A stretch of DNA of 19,563 nucleotides from JAVBQJ01 sp045532655. GTDB lineage: Bacteria > Verrucomicrobiota > Lentisphaeria > Victivallales > Victivallaceae. Made by a program: the position numbers and the translations under genes. Below the pieces are notes generated by a model. It ran no database searches. It saw nothing but the letters and a program-made list of their open reading frames with translations, and was not told the DNA's origin. Shown here piece after piece: positions 1-7,755 of this stretch. Location of the stretch: contig JAZSGI010000183.1 in NCBI GenBank assembly GCA_045532655.1, forward strand, positions 1-19,563, read 5' to 3'. Positions within the stretch are counted from its first letter, which is position 1. The number at the start of each line of letters is the position of its first letter.

Positions 1-590
1 GGCAGACAGGAAGCAATATCAATATTGCGGAATGATCTCTCAATCATTTCATCCATAGTTCCGGAAAACTCATCCATCCATCCGGTAAGATCAACAAAAC
101 AGGCATTGACACCGTGTTTTCGCAAAATCAGAGTTGAATTGTATGCTGAATGAGCTTCGCCGATACTGCTGAGTATCTCACGGGTGGCGGGAAGATAATC
201 ATTGCTCTTGAAGTGACCGAAAGAACGCAATGTTGCAAGATGAGTAAGGCATGATTTGGCACCGTCGATACGGGAATCGACAAATTCATCTGCTTTTGCT
301 GTATCCAGTCCGATTTCGGCAAATCCACGGTTGAGGTCATGCATACGGACACGCAATTCTTCCAGCTTACGCTTCCAGTCAGGGTTGCCTGCTGCAAAAT
401 CAGCAAATACACCGGGGGCACCGGTCTTTTTATTTTCAAGCAAAGCATCGGTAATACCGCCGTAAGCGGAAACAACAAAAATACGGTTGCTGCATTCCTC
501 CGGTTTCATTCCGGCAATAATAACATTATTCATTATTTCACCGAAACGGCTCATACTGGTGCCGCCGATTTTTTCTACTGTATGATTCAT
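1..590 (-). CDS. lysC: Aspartate kinase (N-terminal part, runs off the left edge)
   Basis: This enzyme phosphorylates L-aspartate to 4-phosphoaspartate, the first step towards lysine, threonine and methionine. The frame is open from the ATG at 590 to the window edge, giving 196 residues. The protein starts MNHTVEKIGGTSMSRF, the amino-acid-kinase nucleotide-binding motif in the variant form KIGGTS instead of the usual KFGGTS. A second conserved stretch, FVDLTGW, lies near residue 170. An AGAGGA ribosome-binding site sits six bases before the ATG. The gene follows hom by 17 bases on the same strand, so the two are probably one operon supplying the aspartate family. The HTVEKIGGTSM opening resembles, from memory, the aspartokinase subclass first noted in ectoine clusters (Ask_Ect). 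That subclass call is inference, and the C-terminal ACT domains lie outside the window. Confidence 0.9.
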   Translation of the reverse strand, partial: MNHTVEKIGGTSMSRFGEIMNNVIIAGMKPEECSNRIFVVSAYGGITDALLENKKTGAPGVFADFAAGNPDWKRKLEELRVRMHDLNRGFAEIGLDTAKADEFVDSRIDGAKSCLTHLATLRSFGHFKSNDYLPATREILSSIGEAHSAYNSTLILRKHGVNACFVDLTGWMDEFSGTMDEMIERSFRNIDIASCL

Positions 591-607
591 AAAAAGTCCT
601 CTTATTC

Positions 608-1900
608 TCAAAGTTCTTCTATACGCAATACCCGGCAGGGACTCAATACTGTTGACATGGCATTGATCACCCGGAGGGCATTATTGAATGCTTTTTCACT
701 GGCGGCATGGGTAGTGAATACCACCTGGGTCCCTTCGCTGCTGCTGCGCTTTTCACGCTGGCTGAAACCGGCGATACTGATCTGCTCGGCAGCAAGAGCT
801 CCGGCGATACCGGCAACGACACCGGGAGTATCTTTGACCTGCACACTGAGCCAATAACGGGAAATCACTTCATCCATCGGCAACAGTTCCGGCGCATCCT
901 TGCATGCAGTGAAACCGAAACGGCGGTTGCGGCAGTCACAGGCAAAATCCAAAGCTGCATCAGCAATATCGGCAATCACGGCACTACTGGTGGCATTACG
1001 ACCTGCCCCTCTGCCATAGTAAAGAGTTTCCCCTACCGGATCGCCTTCGATCATGGCTCCGTTGAAAACGCCGGAAATACCGGCAAGCATTGAATCACGG
1101 GGAATCAGAGTGGGATGCACACGCACTTCTATGCCTTCAGGACGGCTCTTCATAATACCCAGCAGTTTCAACCGGTATCCGAATTCTGCGGCAAGCTCAA
1201 TATCGCTGGCTTCCACATTACGGATGCCTTCCACGTGGATCTCGTTGGAATTCACCCATCTGCCGCAGGCGAGCGAGGTAAGGATCGCAGCTTTGTGAGC
1301 TGTATCAAAACCATCTATATCCAGAGTTGGATCCGCTTCGGCATAACCGAGTTTCTGGGCATCGGCAAGAACATCAGCAAATGCACTCTTTTCATTTTCC
1401 ATGCGGGTAAGGATATAGTTGCATGTGCCGTTGAGGATACCGTACATACGCATGATGCGGTTTCCGGCAAGACCTTCCCGCAGTGCTTTGATGACAGGGA
1501 TACCACCGCCGACACTTGCTTCGTAGTGGATATTGCCGCCGCCAGCAGCAGCTGCAGCAAAAATCTCATCACCGTATTCGGCAAGGAGAGCTTTATTGGC
1601 AGTAACAACAGTTTTGCCGGCACTCAAAGCATCCACAATAAGTTTGCGGGCAAATCCTGTACCGCCCACCAGTTCAACGACGATATCGCCCCCGGCGATC
1701 AAAGCCGCAGAATCTGTAGTAAGCAATTCTGCCGGGACTTCGACACCGCGATCTGTTGTTATATCAAGATCGGCGATACCCGCCAGCTGAATATCTACAC
1801 CAAGACGGGCAGCCATCAGGTCGTGATTGCGGAGCAGATTTTCCGCAACCCCGGCACCGACGGTACCGAAACCAACAATACCGACTTTGATCTGTTTCAT
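608..1900 (-). CDS. hom: Homoserine dehydrogenase
   Basis: The enzyme reduces aspartate-4-semialdehyde to homoserine with NAD(P)H, committing carbon to threonine and methionine. The 430 residues match the usual bacterial length. They show an N-terminal Rossmann motif GFGTVG (residues 10-15), the family signature from A181 to K203 (including DPTLDIDGFD, with K203 the expected catalytic lysine), NGTCNYI near 157, and a C-terminal ACT domain (about 345-425, beginning VQVKDTPGVVAGIAG) for allosteric control, typically by threonine. The start codon follows a good AGGAGG site. A promoter lies about 45 bases upstream and the aspartate kinase gene follows, so hom is the first gene of the operon. The antisense strand carries a long open frame, which I treat as a codon-usage shadow. 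Confidence 0.97.
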   Translation of the reverse strand: MKQIKVGIVGFGTVGAGVAENLLRNHDLMAARLGVDIQLAGIADLDITTDRGVEVPAELLTTDSAALIAGGDIVVELVGGTGFARKLIVDALSAGKTVVTANKALLAEYGDEIFAAAAAGGGNIHYEASVGGGIPVIKALREGLAGNRIMRMYGILNGTCNYILTRMENEKSAFADVLADAQKLGYAEADPTLDIDGFDTAHKAAILTSLACGRWVNSNEIHVEGIRNVEASDIELAAEFGYRLKLLGIMKSRPEGIEVRVHPTLIPRDSMLAGISGVFNGAMIEGDPVGETLYYGRGAGRNATSSAVIADIADAALDFACDCRNRRFGFTACKDAPELLPMDEVISRYWLSVQVKDTPGVVAGIAGALAAEQISIAGFSQREKRSSSEGTQVVFTTHAASEKAFNNALRVINAMSTVLSPCRVLRIEEL

Positions 1901-1945
1901 ATTTTTCCTCCTAAAACAGGCTGTATAACATTATAGTTAAATAAT

Positions 1946-1974
1946 AATATAGCACACTAAATGTACATTTCCAA
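1946..1974 (-). promoter_or_regulatory. Predicted sigma-70 promoter for hom-lysC
   Basis: On the minus strand, TTGGAA (1974-1969) and TATATT (1951-1946) are separated by 17 bases. Transcription would start about 40 bases before the hom ATG. A second TATAAT-like box lies closer to the gene (near 1930-1936) but has no good -35 partner. No leader peptide or attenuator fits in so short a leader. Confidence 0.5.
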
Positions 1975-2079
1975 TAAAAAACCCTGTAAAAGGTCAATTT
2001 GCACGCAAAAAACTTGGCATATGAAAACTCTGCCGGGAATCATTTACTTTTCCTGAAGTGAATATTTATATATTGCCGG

Positions 2080-2108
2080 TTGACAAAAAACAGTAAGTGA
2101 AGTATATT
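2080..2108 (+). promoter_or_regulatory. Predicted strong sigma-70 promoter for the DUF4838 gene
   Basis: A perfect TTGACA (2080-2085) is followed after exactly 17 bases by TATATT (2103-2108). Transcription would start near 2115, leaving a short leader with CAGGAGA as ribosome-binding site before the ATG at 2140. The surrounding 1975-2079 is AT-rich and shows nothing else I recognise. Confidence 0.7.
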
Positions 2109-2139
2109 TATAAAATATAACTTTCAGGAGATATTCCCT

Positions 2140-3957
2140 ATGGATACAAAACTTTTTGCACTTGCAGTATTGTTTGCCCTCTTCATAACCATACCTCTTG
2201 CTGCAACGGAGATCATGTCAGCCGGAACACTTCTGCCAATTGTCATCCCGACAAACCCGACACAACTTGAAGAATATGCTGCAGAAGAACTTGCAAATCA
2301 CATCACCCTTGCCGCCAACTGCGCTCCCGAAATCATCAAAAGCGATGACTATACGGCAAAAGCAGTCAGAATAAAAACCATAGAGGGCGGAAAGGATACC
2401 ATTCTGCTGCAAAGTGACGGCGATTCTCTTTTGCTTGCCGGGGCACTGCCAGCCGGTCCCCTTTATGCTGTATATGAATTTCTGGAAACTTACTGCGGCG
2501 TCCGCTGGTGGACATCACGGGAAATGACAGTACCGGTACTTGATAAAATATCAGTTCCCGATGATCTTGATTTCCACTATACGCCGTTGCTTTACAACCG
2601 GGAAATATTTTATCAGGATGTTATTGATCACCCCGAATTTGCCTCACGCCTCCGCAGTAACGGTCACGCCAATAAACTGCCGGAAAAAATGGGAGGGCAT
2701 TACGAGATAATCGGCTTCTGTCATACCTTTGACCAGTTTGTTCCCCGCCGGGAATATTTGCTGCAGCACCCTGAATATTTTGAAGAAATAGACGGCAAAC
2801 GCCCGGGAGTTCCGCAAGGCAGCAAAAGTGTCGGTCAGTTGTGCCCTGTCAACACAGATGTTCAGGAACTTATGGCGCAAAAAGTTCTGGCGATACTGCG
2901 CTCCACCCCGGATGCACGGGTGATCTCTGTTTCCCAGAATGACAACCGGGATTACTGCCGCTGCAGCAGCTGTATGGCAAGTATAAACAAATACGGTACT
3001 CCCGCAGCCCCACTGCTTGAACTTGTAAATTACACCGCCGGGAAAGTGGCAGAGGAGTTCCCTGATGTAAAAATAGAAACACTTGCCTACCAGTACACCC
3101 GTAAAGCCCCTGCAGGAATGAAAATTGCAGATAATGTCATAATCAGACTCTGCTCAATAGAATGTGATTTTTCCAAGCCCCTGTTTGCCGGAAGCAATGC
3201 TTCCTTCCGCCGTGACATTGAAGAATGGCAAACTCTTGCCCCGGAACTGGCTATATGGAACTACGTGACAAATTTCAGCAATTACCTGATCCCGCACCCA
3301 AATTTCAACGGTCAGAAAGATGACACAAAATTCTTTGCTGACCACAAAGTTACAACACTTTTCCAGCAGGGTGATTATCAATCAGGCGGCATTGCGGGAG
3401 ATTTCACAGCAATGCGGGCGTGGATACTGGCAAAACAGGCATGGGATCCTGATTTGCAGCAGGAACAGCTTATGGATGAATTTCTCGCAGGTTATTACGG
3501 CAAAACGGCTGCCCCGCTGATAAAAAAATACATAATGTTATTTGAAGATGAAATCACTGCTTACAATGAGCATTTCGGCTGTTTCCGACAGGATACTCTG
3601 CAATGGCTCTCAGCTGAAACAATAGCCCGTGCATTTATACTCCGCCGGGAAATCGAAGCAGCTGCCGGACAGGATAATATACCGGAAATCCGCCTGCAGG
3701 CCGCATTCCAGCCTCTCGAATCAGTTTTCATGGAACGCATCCTCGGCTCCGGGGAACACCGCAAGGAACTCTGCCGGGCAATGGGAATAAATGAACCTTC
3801 CGGAGAAGAATTTATCAATCTTACAGAAAATTACATAAAACTGCTGGAAAACCTCGGCACCGATTATTTCCGCGAAAACTGGTATGGCAAACGCCGCCTC
3901 GCTGATCAATCCGTCCGGCTCAGGGAAAAAGCAGCGGAACTGGCGAAAGGCAACTGA
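2140..3957 (+). CDS. Exported DUF4838 domain protein (glycoside-hydrolase-like)
   Basis: A 605-residue protein with an N-terminal hydrophobic signal peptide (about residues 1-22, ending PLAAT). The N-terminal domain has the pattern EYAAEELANHI (45-55) and YEFLETYCGVRWW (112-124), typical of the alpha-glucuronidase-like fold that precedes DUF4838. The DUF4838 core follows, with SVSQND (263-268) and the cysteine cluster CRCSSC (273-278), where family members characteristically carry a possible metal- or disulfide-forming motif. The family is frequent in polysaccharide-degrading Lentisphaerota, Planctomycetota and Bacteroidota and is presumed to act on glycans in the periplasm or at the surface, but substrate and reaction are unknown. 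A promoter and good ribosome-binding site precede it, and an amidohydrolase gene starts 10 bases after its stop. Family is confident; enzymatic role is not. Confidence 0.9.
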   Translation: MDTKLFALAVLFALFITIPLAATEIMSAGTLLPIVIPTNPTQLEEYAAEELANHITLAANCAPEIIKSDDYTAKAVRIKTIEGGKDTILLQSDGDSLLLAGALPAGPLYAVYEFLETYCGVRWWTSREMTVPVLDKISVPDDLDFHYTPLLYNREIFYQDVIDHPEFASRLRSNGHANKLPEKMGGHYEIIGFCHTFDQFVPRREYLLQHPEYFEEIDGKRPGVPQGSKSVGQLCPVNTDVQELMAQKVLAILRSTPDARVISVSQNDNRDYCRCSSCMASINKYGTPAAPLLELVNYTAGKVAEEFPDVKIETLAYQYTRKAPAGMKIADNVIIRLCSIECDFSKPLFAGSNASFRRDIEEWQTLAPELAIWNYVTNFSNYLIPHPNFNGQKDDTKFFADHKVTTLFQQGDYQSGGIAGDFTAMRAWILAKQAWDPDLQQEQLMDEFLAGYYGKTAAPLIKKYIMLFEDEITAYNEHFGCFRQDTLQWLSAETIARAFILRREIEAAAGQDNIPEIRLQAAFQPLESVFMERILGSGEHRKELCRAMGINEPSGEEFINLTENYIKLLENLGTDYFRENWYGKRRLADQSVRLREKAAELAKGN

Positions 3958-3967
3958 ATACTGCTCT

Positions 3968-4759
3968 ATGTTTTACATCGATGTCCACACACATATATTT
4001 CCGCACAATATAGCGGCAAAAGTCGTAACAGAATTGGAAAACTATTATGGCTATCCATGGTCTGGAACCGGAGAAACGGATGATCTTCTGAATTCAATGC
4101 AGGAAGCCGGCCCCGGTAAAGCTGTAATTTTTTCAAGTGCCACCAAACCGGAACAGGTGGAGTCAATAAATAACTTTCTGGCGGCAAGTGCCGCAGAAAA
4201 TCCAGACCGTTTTATCGGTTTCGGAACAATGCATCCGGATTATGACAGAAAACGTGAAGAAATCGACAGACTTATAAAACTCGGTTTACGCGGATTGAAA
4301 TTCCACCCGGATTTTCAACGGTTCAATATTGATGATCCGTCCATGCTGGAAATATACGAGATCGTCGGCGACCGTCTGCCCATGATATTCCATGTGGGAG
4401 ATCCCAACGTCGATTACTCATCGCCGGAACGTCTTTCCCGTGTACTGGCAAGATATCCGCAACTGAAAATCATTGCAGCCCACATGGGTGGGTTCCAAAG
4501 CTGGGACAAGGCAAGACAACACCTGATCGGCAAAAATCTGTGGCTGGATATCTCCAGTACGATAATCCATATTTCCCCGGCAGAAACTGCTGCGCTGGCA
4601 CGGCAGCACGGCATAGAAAAAATCCTCTTTGCAACGGACTATCCGGCACAGCGGCACGAAGATGTGATAAAAGATGTACTTTCCCTCGGATTTTCTCCGG
4701 AAGAAAATGAAATGGTTTTTCACCGTAATGCAGAAAAATTATTGCAGCTCACCAACTGA
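3968..4759 (+). CDS. Amidohydrolase family protein (TIM-barrel metal hydrolase)
   Basis: A 263-residue protein of the amidohydrolase-2 / TatD-like superfamily. Visible metal and active-site residues in order: DVHTH (H7, H9) on strand 1, KFHPD (K111, H113), FHVGD (H142), AAHMGG (H172) and ATDYP (D224). Members decarboxylate or hydrolyse small carboxylates or cyclic amides in the cytoplasm; the substrate here cannot be read from sequence. I start at the ATG at 3968 because the metal-binding HxH then sits at the N-terminus as in the family. The same frame is open further upstream, but that stretch lies inside the DUF4838 gene. There is no strong ribosome-binding site, so translation may be coupled to the preceding gene, whose stop is 10 bases upstream. 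It ends only 3 bases before the convergent methyltransferase gene. Confidence 0.9.
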   Translation: MFYIDVHTHIFPHNIAAKVVTELENYYGYPWSGTGETDDLLNSMQEAGPGKAVIFSSATKPEQVESINNFLAASAAENPDRFIGFGTMHPDYDRKREEIDRLIKLGLRGLKFHPDFQRFNIDDPSMLEIYEIVGDRLPMIFHVGDPNVDYSSPERLSRVLARYPQLKIIAAHMGGFQSWDKARQHLIGKNLWLDISSTIIHISPAETAALARQHGIEKILFATDYPAQRHEDVIKDVLSLGFSPEENEMVFHRNAEKLLQLTN

Positions 4760-4762
4760 CCG

Positions 4763-5695
4763 TTAATCTGCAGACCGGAAATTTCTTTCCAGAAAAACCC
4801 CGTTGCAATACCCCTGTATGCGGCTGTCATTCTGCGCCATGGCAATTCTTTTCATTGCCAGTAAAACATACTCTTCATTTATTTCGCACCCGGTAAAACA
4901 ACGTCCCAGTTTTACTGCCGCTGCAGCTGTTGTACCGCTGCCCATAAAAGGGTCCAGCACAAGATCACCGGGGTGAGTTGATGCAAGGATTATTCTGGCA
5001 AGAAGTTTCTCCGGCTTCTGAGTGGGATGCTCCGTATTCTCCGGCATTGACCAGAAAGGCACAGTAAGATCATCCCAGAAATTGGACGCCCCTGTCAGGC
5101 GGCTTTTACAGCCCTCTCCGTCCTCTTTCCAATCTTTCGGCGAACCGTTCTGACGGTACGGGGCAATAACTTTGCGGCGGATTTTTACGGCTTCAGAATT
5201 GAAACACGGTTCAGCACCCGGTTTGACCGCATACCATATATCCTCATGGCAATTTTTCCAGTTAACAGAACTTGAACGGCCCTTTTCCCGCTGCCAGGTT
5301 ATGCGGTTACGGATCTCAAGACCGCAACCCAGCAAGGCAGCAGCAACAGAATTTGACGTGTGCCAGTCAGTACAGAAATAAACAGACGCCCCCGGTTTCA
5401 GCAAAGGTACAAGTGCAGGGAACCAGCTTTGCAGATACTCTCCGTACCGGCTGTCAGAAACTTTGGGAAAAGATATGGAACCGAATTTTTTTGCAATACC
5501 GTAAGGCGGATCCAGGAAAAGCAGATCAACACATTCCTCCGGCATGATTCCGGCAAGCGCACAACAGTCTCCGAGGAAGAGTTTATTACGCAGCTCATCT
5601 TTTCCCACCATTACAGAAGGAACACGTAAAATATCCTGCCGCAGAATCCTGTGTTCATCTTCAGTAAGTTGGATAGTCCTGTTCCTGCCCGCCAT
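4763..5695 (-). CDS. Site-specific DNA methyltransferase (beta-type, likely adenine-N6)
   Basis: A 310-residue methyltransferase that transfers a methyl group from S-adenosylmethionine to a base in a specific DNA site. Motif IV, LDPPYG (61-66), precedes motif I, DPFMGSGTT (248-256), the order of the beta class. HPTQKP (223-228) is the conserved stretch just before motif I. The region in between (about 130-220) would hold the target-recognition segment. DPPYG favours N6-adenine, but N4-cytosine is not excluded. I choose the ATG at 5695 because AAGAGG lies five bases before it; a GTG two codons earlier overlaps that site. No endonuclease gene is adjacent, so it looks like a solitary methyltransferase. 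It is the last gene of a four-gene minus-strand unit, 9 bases after the YhcH-family gene. Confidence 0.93.
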   Translation of the reverse strand: MAGRNRTIQLTEDEHRILRQDILRVPSVMVGKDELRNKLFLGDCCALAGIMPEECVDLLFLDPPYGIAKKFGSISFPKVSDSRYGEYLQSWFPALVPLLKPGASVYFCTDWHTSNSVAAALLGCGLEIRNRITWQREKGRSSSVNWKNCHEDIWYAVKPGAEPCFNSEAVKIRRKVIAPYRQNGSPKDWKEDGEGCKSRLTGASNFWDDLTVPFWSMPENTEHPTQKPEKLLARIILASTHPGDLVLDPFMGSGTTAAAAVKLGRCFTGCEINEEYVLLAMKRIAMAQNDSRIQGYCNGVFLERNFRSAD

Positions 5696-5704
5696 ATACA
5701 CCTC

Positions 5705-6163
5705 TTAAAAAAGCACCTTTGCAACGGCCTTCTTCACCTTCACACAACCTCCGCGTCTGCAGCAGCTGTGACCTTCCCCGGGAAAGAAAACAGCAAAAGT
5801 TTCAGGGGCAAAAAACATTCTGACCTTTTCCGCTGCTGCAGCGTCATAAAAAGCGTAATCACCATCTCTGTTATAAGCCTCCAGCTCCTGCAAGTTTTCC
5901 GCCGAAGCAAATATGCCGTTTTCGCAACCGTCAAGCACGCACTGGATGTCGGTGTATTTCTGATGTACCTCTATTTTGATATCGGCTTCATCTTTGGCAT
6001 CATAGGAAAATACATTGATGTACAATTTCCCGGGGATGATATCGATTCTGCCTTCCGGGGTTGCCGCATCAAGTTTGCTCAATGCTTCAAAGGCTTTACA
6101 GAAAAGCCCTTCATCATCAAGCGAAGTATATTTCTGCCACACACTGCATTTATCGTAAATCAT
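5705..6163 (-). CDS. YhcH/YjgK/YiaL family protein (cupin-like)
   Basis: A 152-residue protein of the YhcH/YjgK/YiaL (DUF386, EbgC-like) family of small metal-binding beta-sandwich proteins, often linked to handling of sialic acid or other sugars. The family fingerprint is clear: EVHQKYTDIQ (65-74), FFPGEGH (126-132) and the closing KKAVAKV (144-150). The stretch around H132 is unusually rich in cysteine (CCRRGGC, 134-140), where other members usually have proline and histidine. An AAAGGA ribosome-binding site precedes it. Its ATG overlaps the stop of the preceding gene as ATGA, implying translational coupling. Biochemical function here is unknown; a role as sugar-binding or anomer-processing protein is only what family context suggests. 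Confidence 0.9.
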   Translation of the reverse strand: MIYDKCSVWQKYTSLDDEGLFCKAFEALSKLDAATPEGRIDIIPGKLYINVFSYDAKDEADIKIEVHQKYTDIQCVLDGCENGIFASAENLQELEAYNRDGDYAFYDAAAAEKVRMFFAPETFAVFFPGEGHSCCRRGGCVKVKKAVAKVLF

Positions 6164-6984
6164 ATTTTATCCTTTCTGACTGCGGCGGCAAAATCATGAT
6201 CTATACCGAAGATCTTTTCCCAACCGCCGAGTTTCCTGACTTTCAACAGAATATTTATACGGTGCTTCAAAGCATCATCAAGGGGCAGGAAACGGCGGGT
6301 TATTTTGACTTGATACCACATTACGTAATCTCCTGCAGACAATGCAAGCACATCGTCCGTGGGCACTGCATCGCGGCATTGCCAGATCATAGCCTGCACA
6401 TCCTCCTGCGCCAGCAGACTATCCATTTCCGCTTCCGGCAGTGAATATTCAGCGGCTATCTTCTGCAATGGTTCCCCCTGCGCCAATCTTTCAGTAACCT
6501 CCTGACTGACACCGGGAAAGCGTTTCCGATCGGCGACAAGCATCGTGCCTTTACCGGAACTCTCCATAAACATGGTTTGATTTTCGTAATAAAAATCGGT
6601 GATATCATTCTCTGTAACGCATTCACCGCCGGGCAAAGGCTCCTGCAGTATCCATTCATCAAGCAATTTCTGCACTTCTGCGGCAGAAACCAACTCCACC
6701 GCTTCACAGCCATTTTTCAGCAGGTGGTCTATACCGAGCAACAGAAATATATCTCCGACAGGCATGCCGTCCCGTCCGTTTCCATACTTGTCCGGAATAT
6801 TTTCCCACGTCGAAACCGCAACAGCCGTGACCGGCACACCAAGTACAGAAAGCCCCGGAGCAATAACAACCGGTAAAGCCTCTGTCCGATCACTTTGTAC
6901 GGGGGGATTTCCTGCTGTCAGCAGCAGCACCGGAAAAAACAAAATGCAGATAATCCCGGATATCTGTAACCGACGCCCACTCAT
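6160..6984 (-). CDS. Exported protein resembling PpiC/SurA-type peptidyl-prolyl isomerases
   Basis: A 274-residue protein with a signal peptide or N-terminal anchor (about residues 1-25, MSGRRLQ then a hydrophobic run ending LLLTAG). The middle and C-terminal parts recall parvulin-type chaperones: VTENDITDFYYEN looks like the alpha-helical segment just before a PpiC domain, LAQGEPLQKIAAEYS like the domain's helical start, and the last 60 residues like its closing strand and helix. I do not see the full set of parvulin catalytic residues, so it may be a chaperone-like relative without isomerase activity. The start is ATG at 6984, overlapping the previous stop as TGATG; a GTG one codon upstream is possible. 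It is coupled on both sides (ATGA with the YhcH gene). The coding call is firm, the family call moderate. Confidence 0.75.
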   Translation of the reverse strand: MSGRRLQISGIICILFFPVLLLTAGNPPVQSDRTEALPVVIAPGLSVLGVPVTAVAVSTWENIPDKYGNGRDGMPVGDIFLLLGIDHLLKNGCEAVELVSAAEVQKLLDEWILQEPLPGGECVTENDITDFYYENQTMFMESSGKGTMLVADRKRFPGVSQEVTERLAQGEPLQKIAAEYSLPEAEMDSLLAQEDVQAMIWQCRDAVPTDDVLALSAGDYVMWYQVKITRRFLPLDDALKHRINILLKVRKLGGWEKIFGIDHDFAAAVRKDKI

Positions 6985-7619
6985 CACCGTTCAATGCCTT
7001 TTGCAGCATCAACAGCAGTTTCCTGCGCCGCCGCTTCCGCCGCAGCTCTGATACGTTCCTCCTCTGCGGCAATCCAACTGCGGACGCCTTCAAGTTCTGG
7101 CGCCAACACCTCATGCAGGGAGTCATTACCGGCACAATCCTTCAGCACAACATTCAACGCATTGCGTTTATCTTCCAACGATACGGCATTTCTCATAGCC
7201 AAAAGGTGTTTTTCTGCATTTACCAGAAACTCCACCTGTGCAATATACTCCAGAAAGACCTGACTGCTGCCAAAACGCCCCCGTGCTGCATTCAGGATTT
7301 CCAGAGCTTTACCGGCATTCCCTTTATCAAGTTCCTGTTGGGCACTGTCAATAACAGAGTTATAATTAATATTGTGTTCAAGCAGTCTGAACCCCATGGC
7401 AGGAGTTCCCAATTCACTGAGTTTGCGGCACTGGCTCAATGCCGCCTGATGATCTCCGCTCCTGGAGTTCTCCAGCATACGCAAAGAAAGATCCACTTTT
7501 AAAAGCGGAGGCGGCACTTTACCGGTCTCTGTTTCTCCGCAGCCGGGAAGGATGCACCACAGAAACACGGTAAAAGAAAAAGACAAGGCAGAAGCCGGAA
7601 TGAAAGGTTGTTTTCTCAT
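6984..7619 (-). CDS. Putative lipoprotein with helical repeats
   Basis: A 211-residue hypothetical lipoprotein. It starts MRKQPF, followed by a hydrophobic stretch and the lipobox LPGC (C27), with Gly at +2, so it would be processed by signal peptidase II and probably sorted to the outer membrane. The mature part is almost all helix, with alanine- and leucine-rich segments spaced like tetratricopeptide repeats (about 45-135) and a charged, alanine-rich C-terminal helix that may form a coiled coil. The open frame extends 46 codons further upstream, but the lipobox fixes the ATG at 7619. No ribosome-binding site is visible before it, and a promoter ends only about 10 bases upstream. It is the first gene of the unit with the PpiC-like protein, YhcH-family protein and methyltransferase. 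No known function recognised. Confidence 0.8.
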   Translation of the reverse strand: MRKQPFIPASALSFSFTVFLWCILPGCGETETGKVPPPLLKVDLSLRMLENSRSGDHQAALSQCRKLSELGTPAMGFRLLEHNINYNSVIDSAQQELDKGNAGKALEILNAARGRFGSSQVFLEYIAQVEFLVNAEKHLLAMRNAVSLEDKRNALNVVLKDCAGNDSLHEVLAPELEGVRSWIAAEEERIRAAAEAAAQETAVDAAKGIER

Positions 7620-7629
7620 AATATTAAAT

Positions 7630-7658
7630 AAAATACCACCACTTCCGTAAAAATGCAA
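7630..7658 (-). promoter_or_regulatory. Predicted promoter for the lipoprotein operon (very short leader)
   Basis: On the minus strand, TTGCAT (7658-7653) and TATTTT (7635-7630) are separated by 17 bases. Transcription would begin around 7623, only a few bases before the ATG at 7619, leaving essentially no leader. That agrees with the absence of a ribosome-binding site. Confidence 0.45.
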
Positions 7659-7678
7659 GCCATAAAGTGTTATTTGAC

Positions 7679-7707
7679 TTGAAAAATATCTTCCGGCGTG
7701 GTATTTT
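7679..7707 (+). promoter_or_regulatory. Predicted promoter for aspS
   Basis: TTGAAA (7679-7684) and TATTTT (7702-7707) are 17 bases apart, followed by AT-rich sequence. The predicted start near 7714 leaves a leader of about 40 bases with a strong AGGAAGGA site before the ATG at 7756. It is divergent from, and back to back with, the lipoprotein-operon promoter. There is no room for a T-box element. Confidence 0.5.
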
Positions 7708-7755
7708 AATATATAAGACATGAAAAACAATCCAAATAGGAAGGAAATATTTATC

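Noticed and set aside
1115..1936. Open frame of 273 codons on the plus strand over hom
   Set aside because: It is antisense to a clear homoserine dehydrogenase with all signatures and shows no family resemblance or ribosome-binding site; it is a shadow of codon usage.
3884..3967. Upstream extension of the amidohydrolase frame
   Set aside because: It lies inside the end of the DUF4838 gene; the family N-terminus (DVHTH) fits the ATG at 3968.
4763..5695. Restriction-modification system
   Set aside because: Only the methyltransferase is present; neighbours are a convergent amidohydrolase and a YhcH-family protein, neither an endonuclease.
7620..7755. T-box leader before aspS
   Set aside because: The leader from the predicted start is about 40 bases, far too short, and has no T-box sequence.
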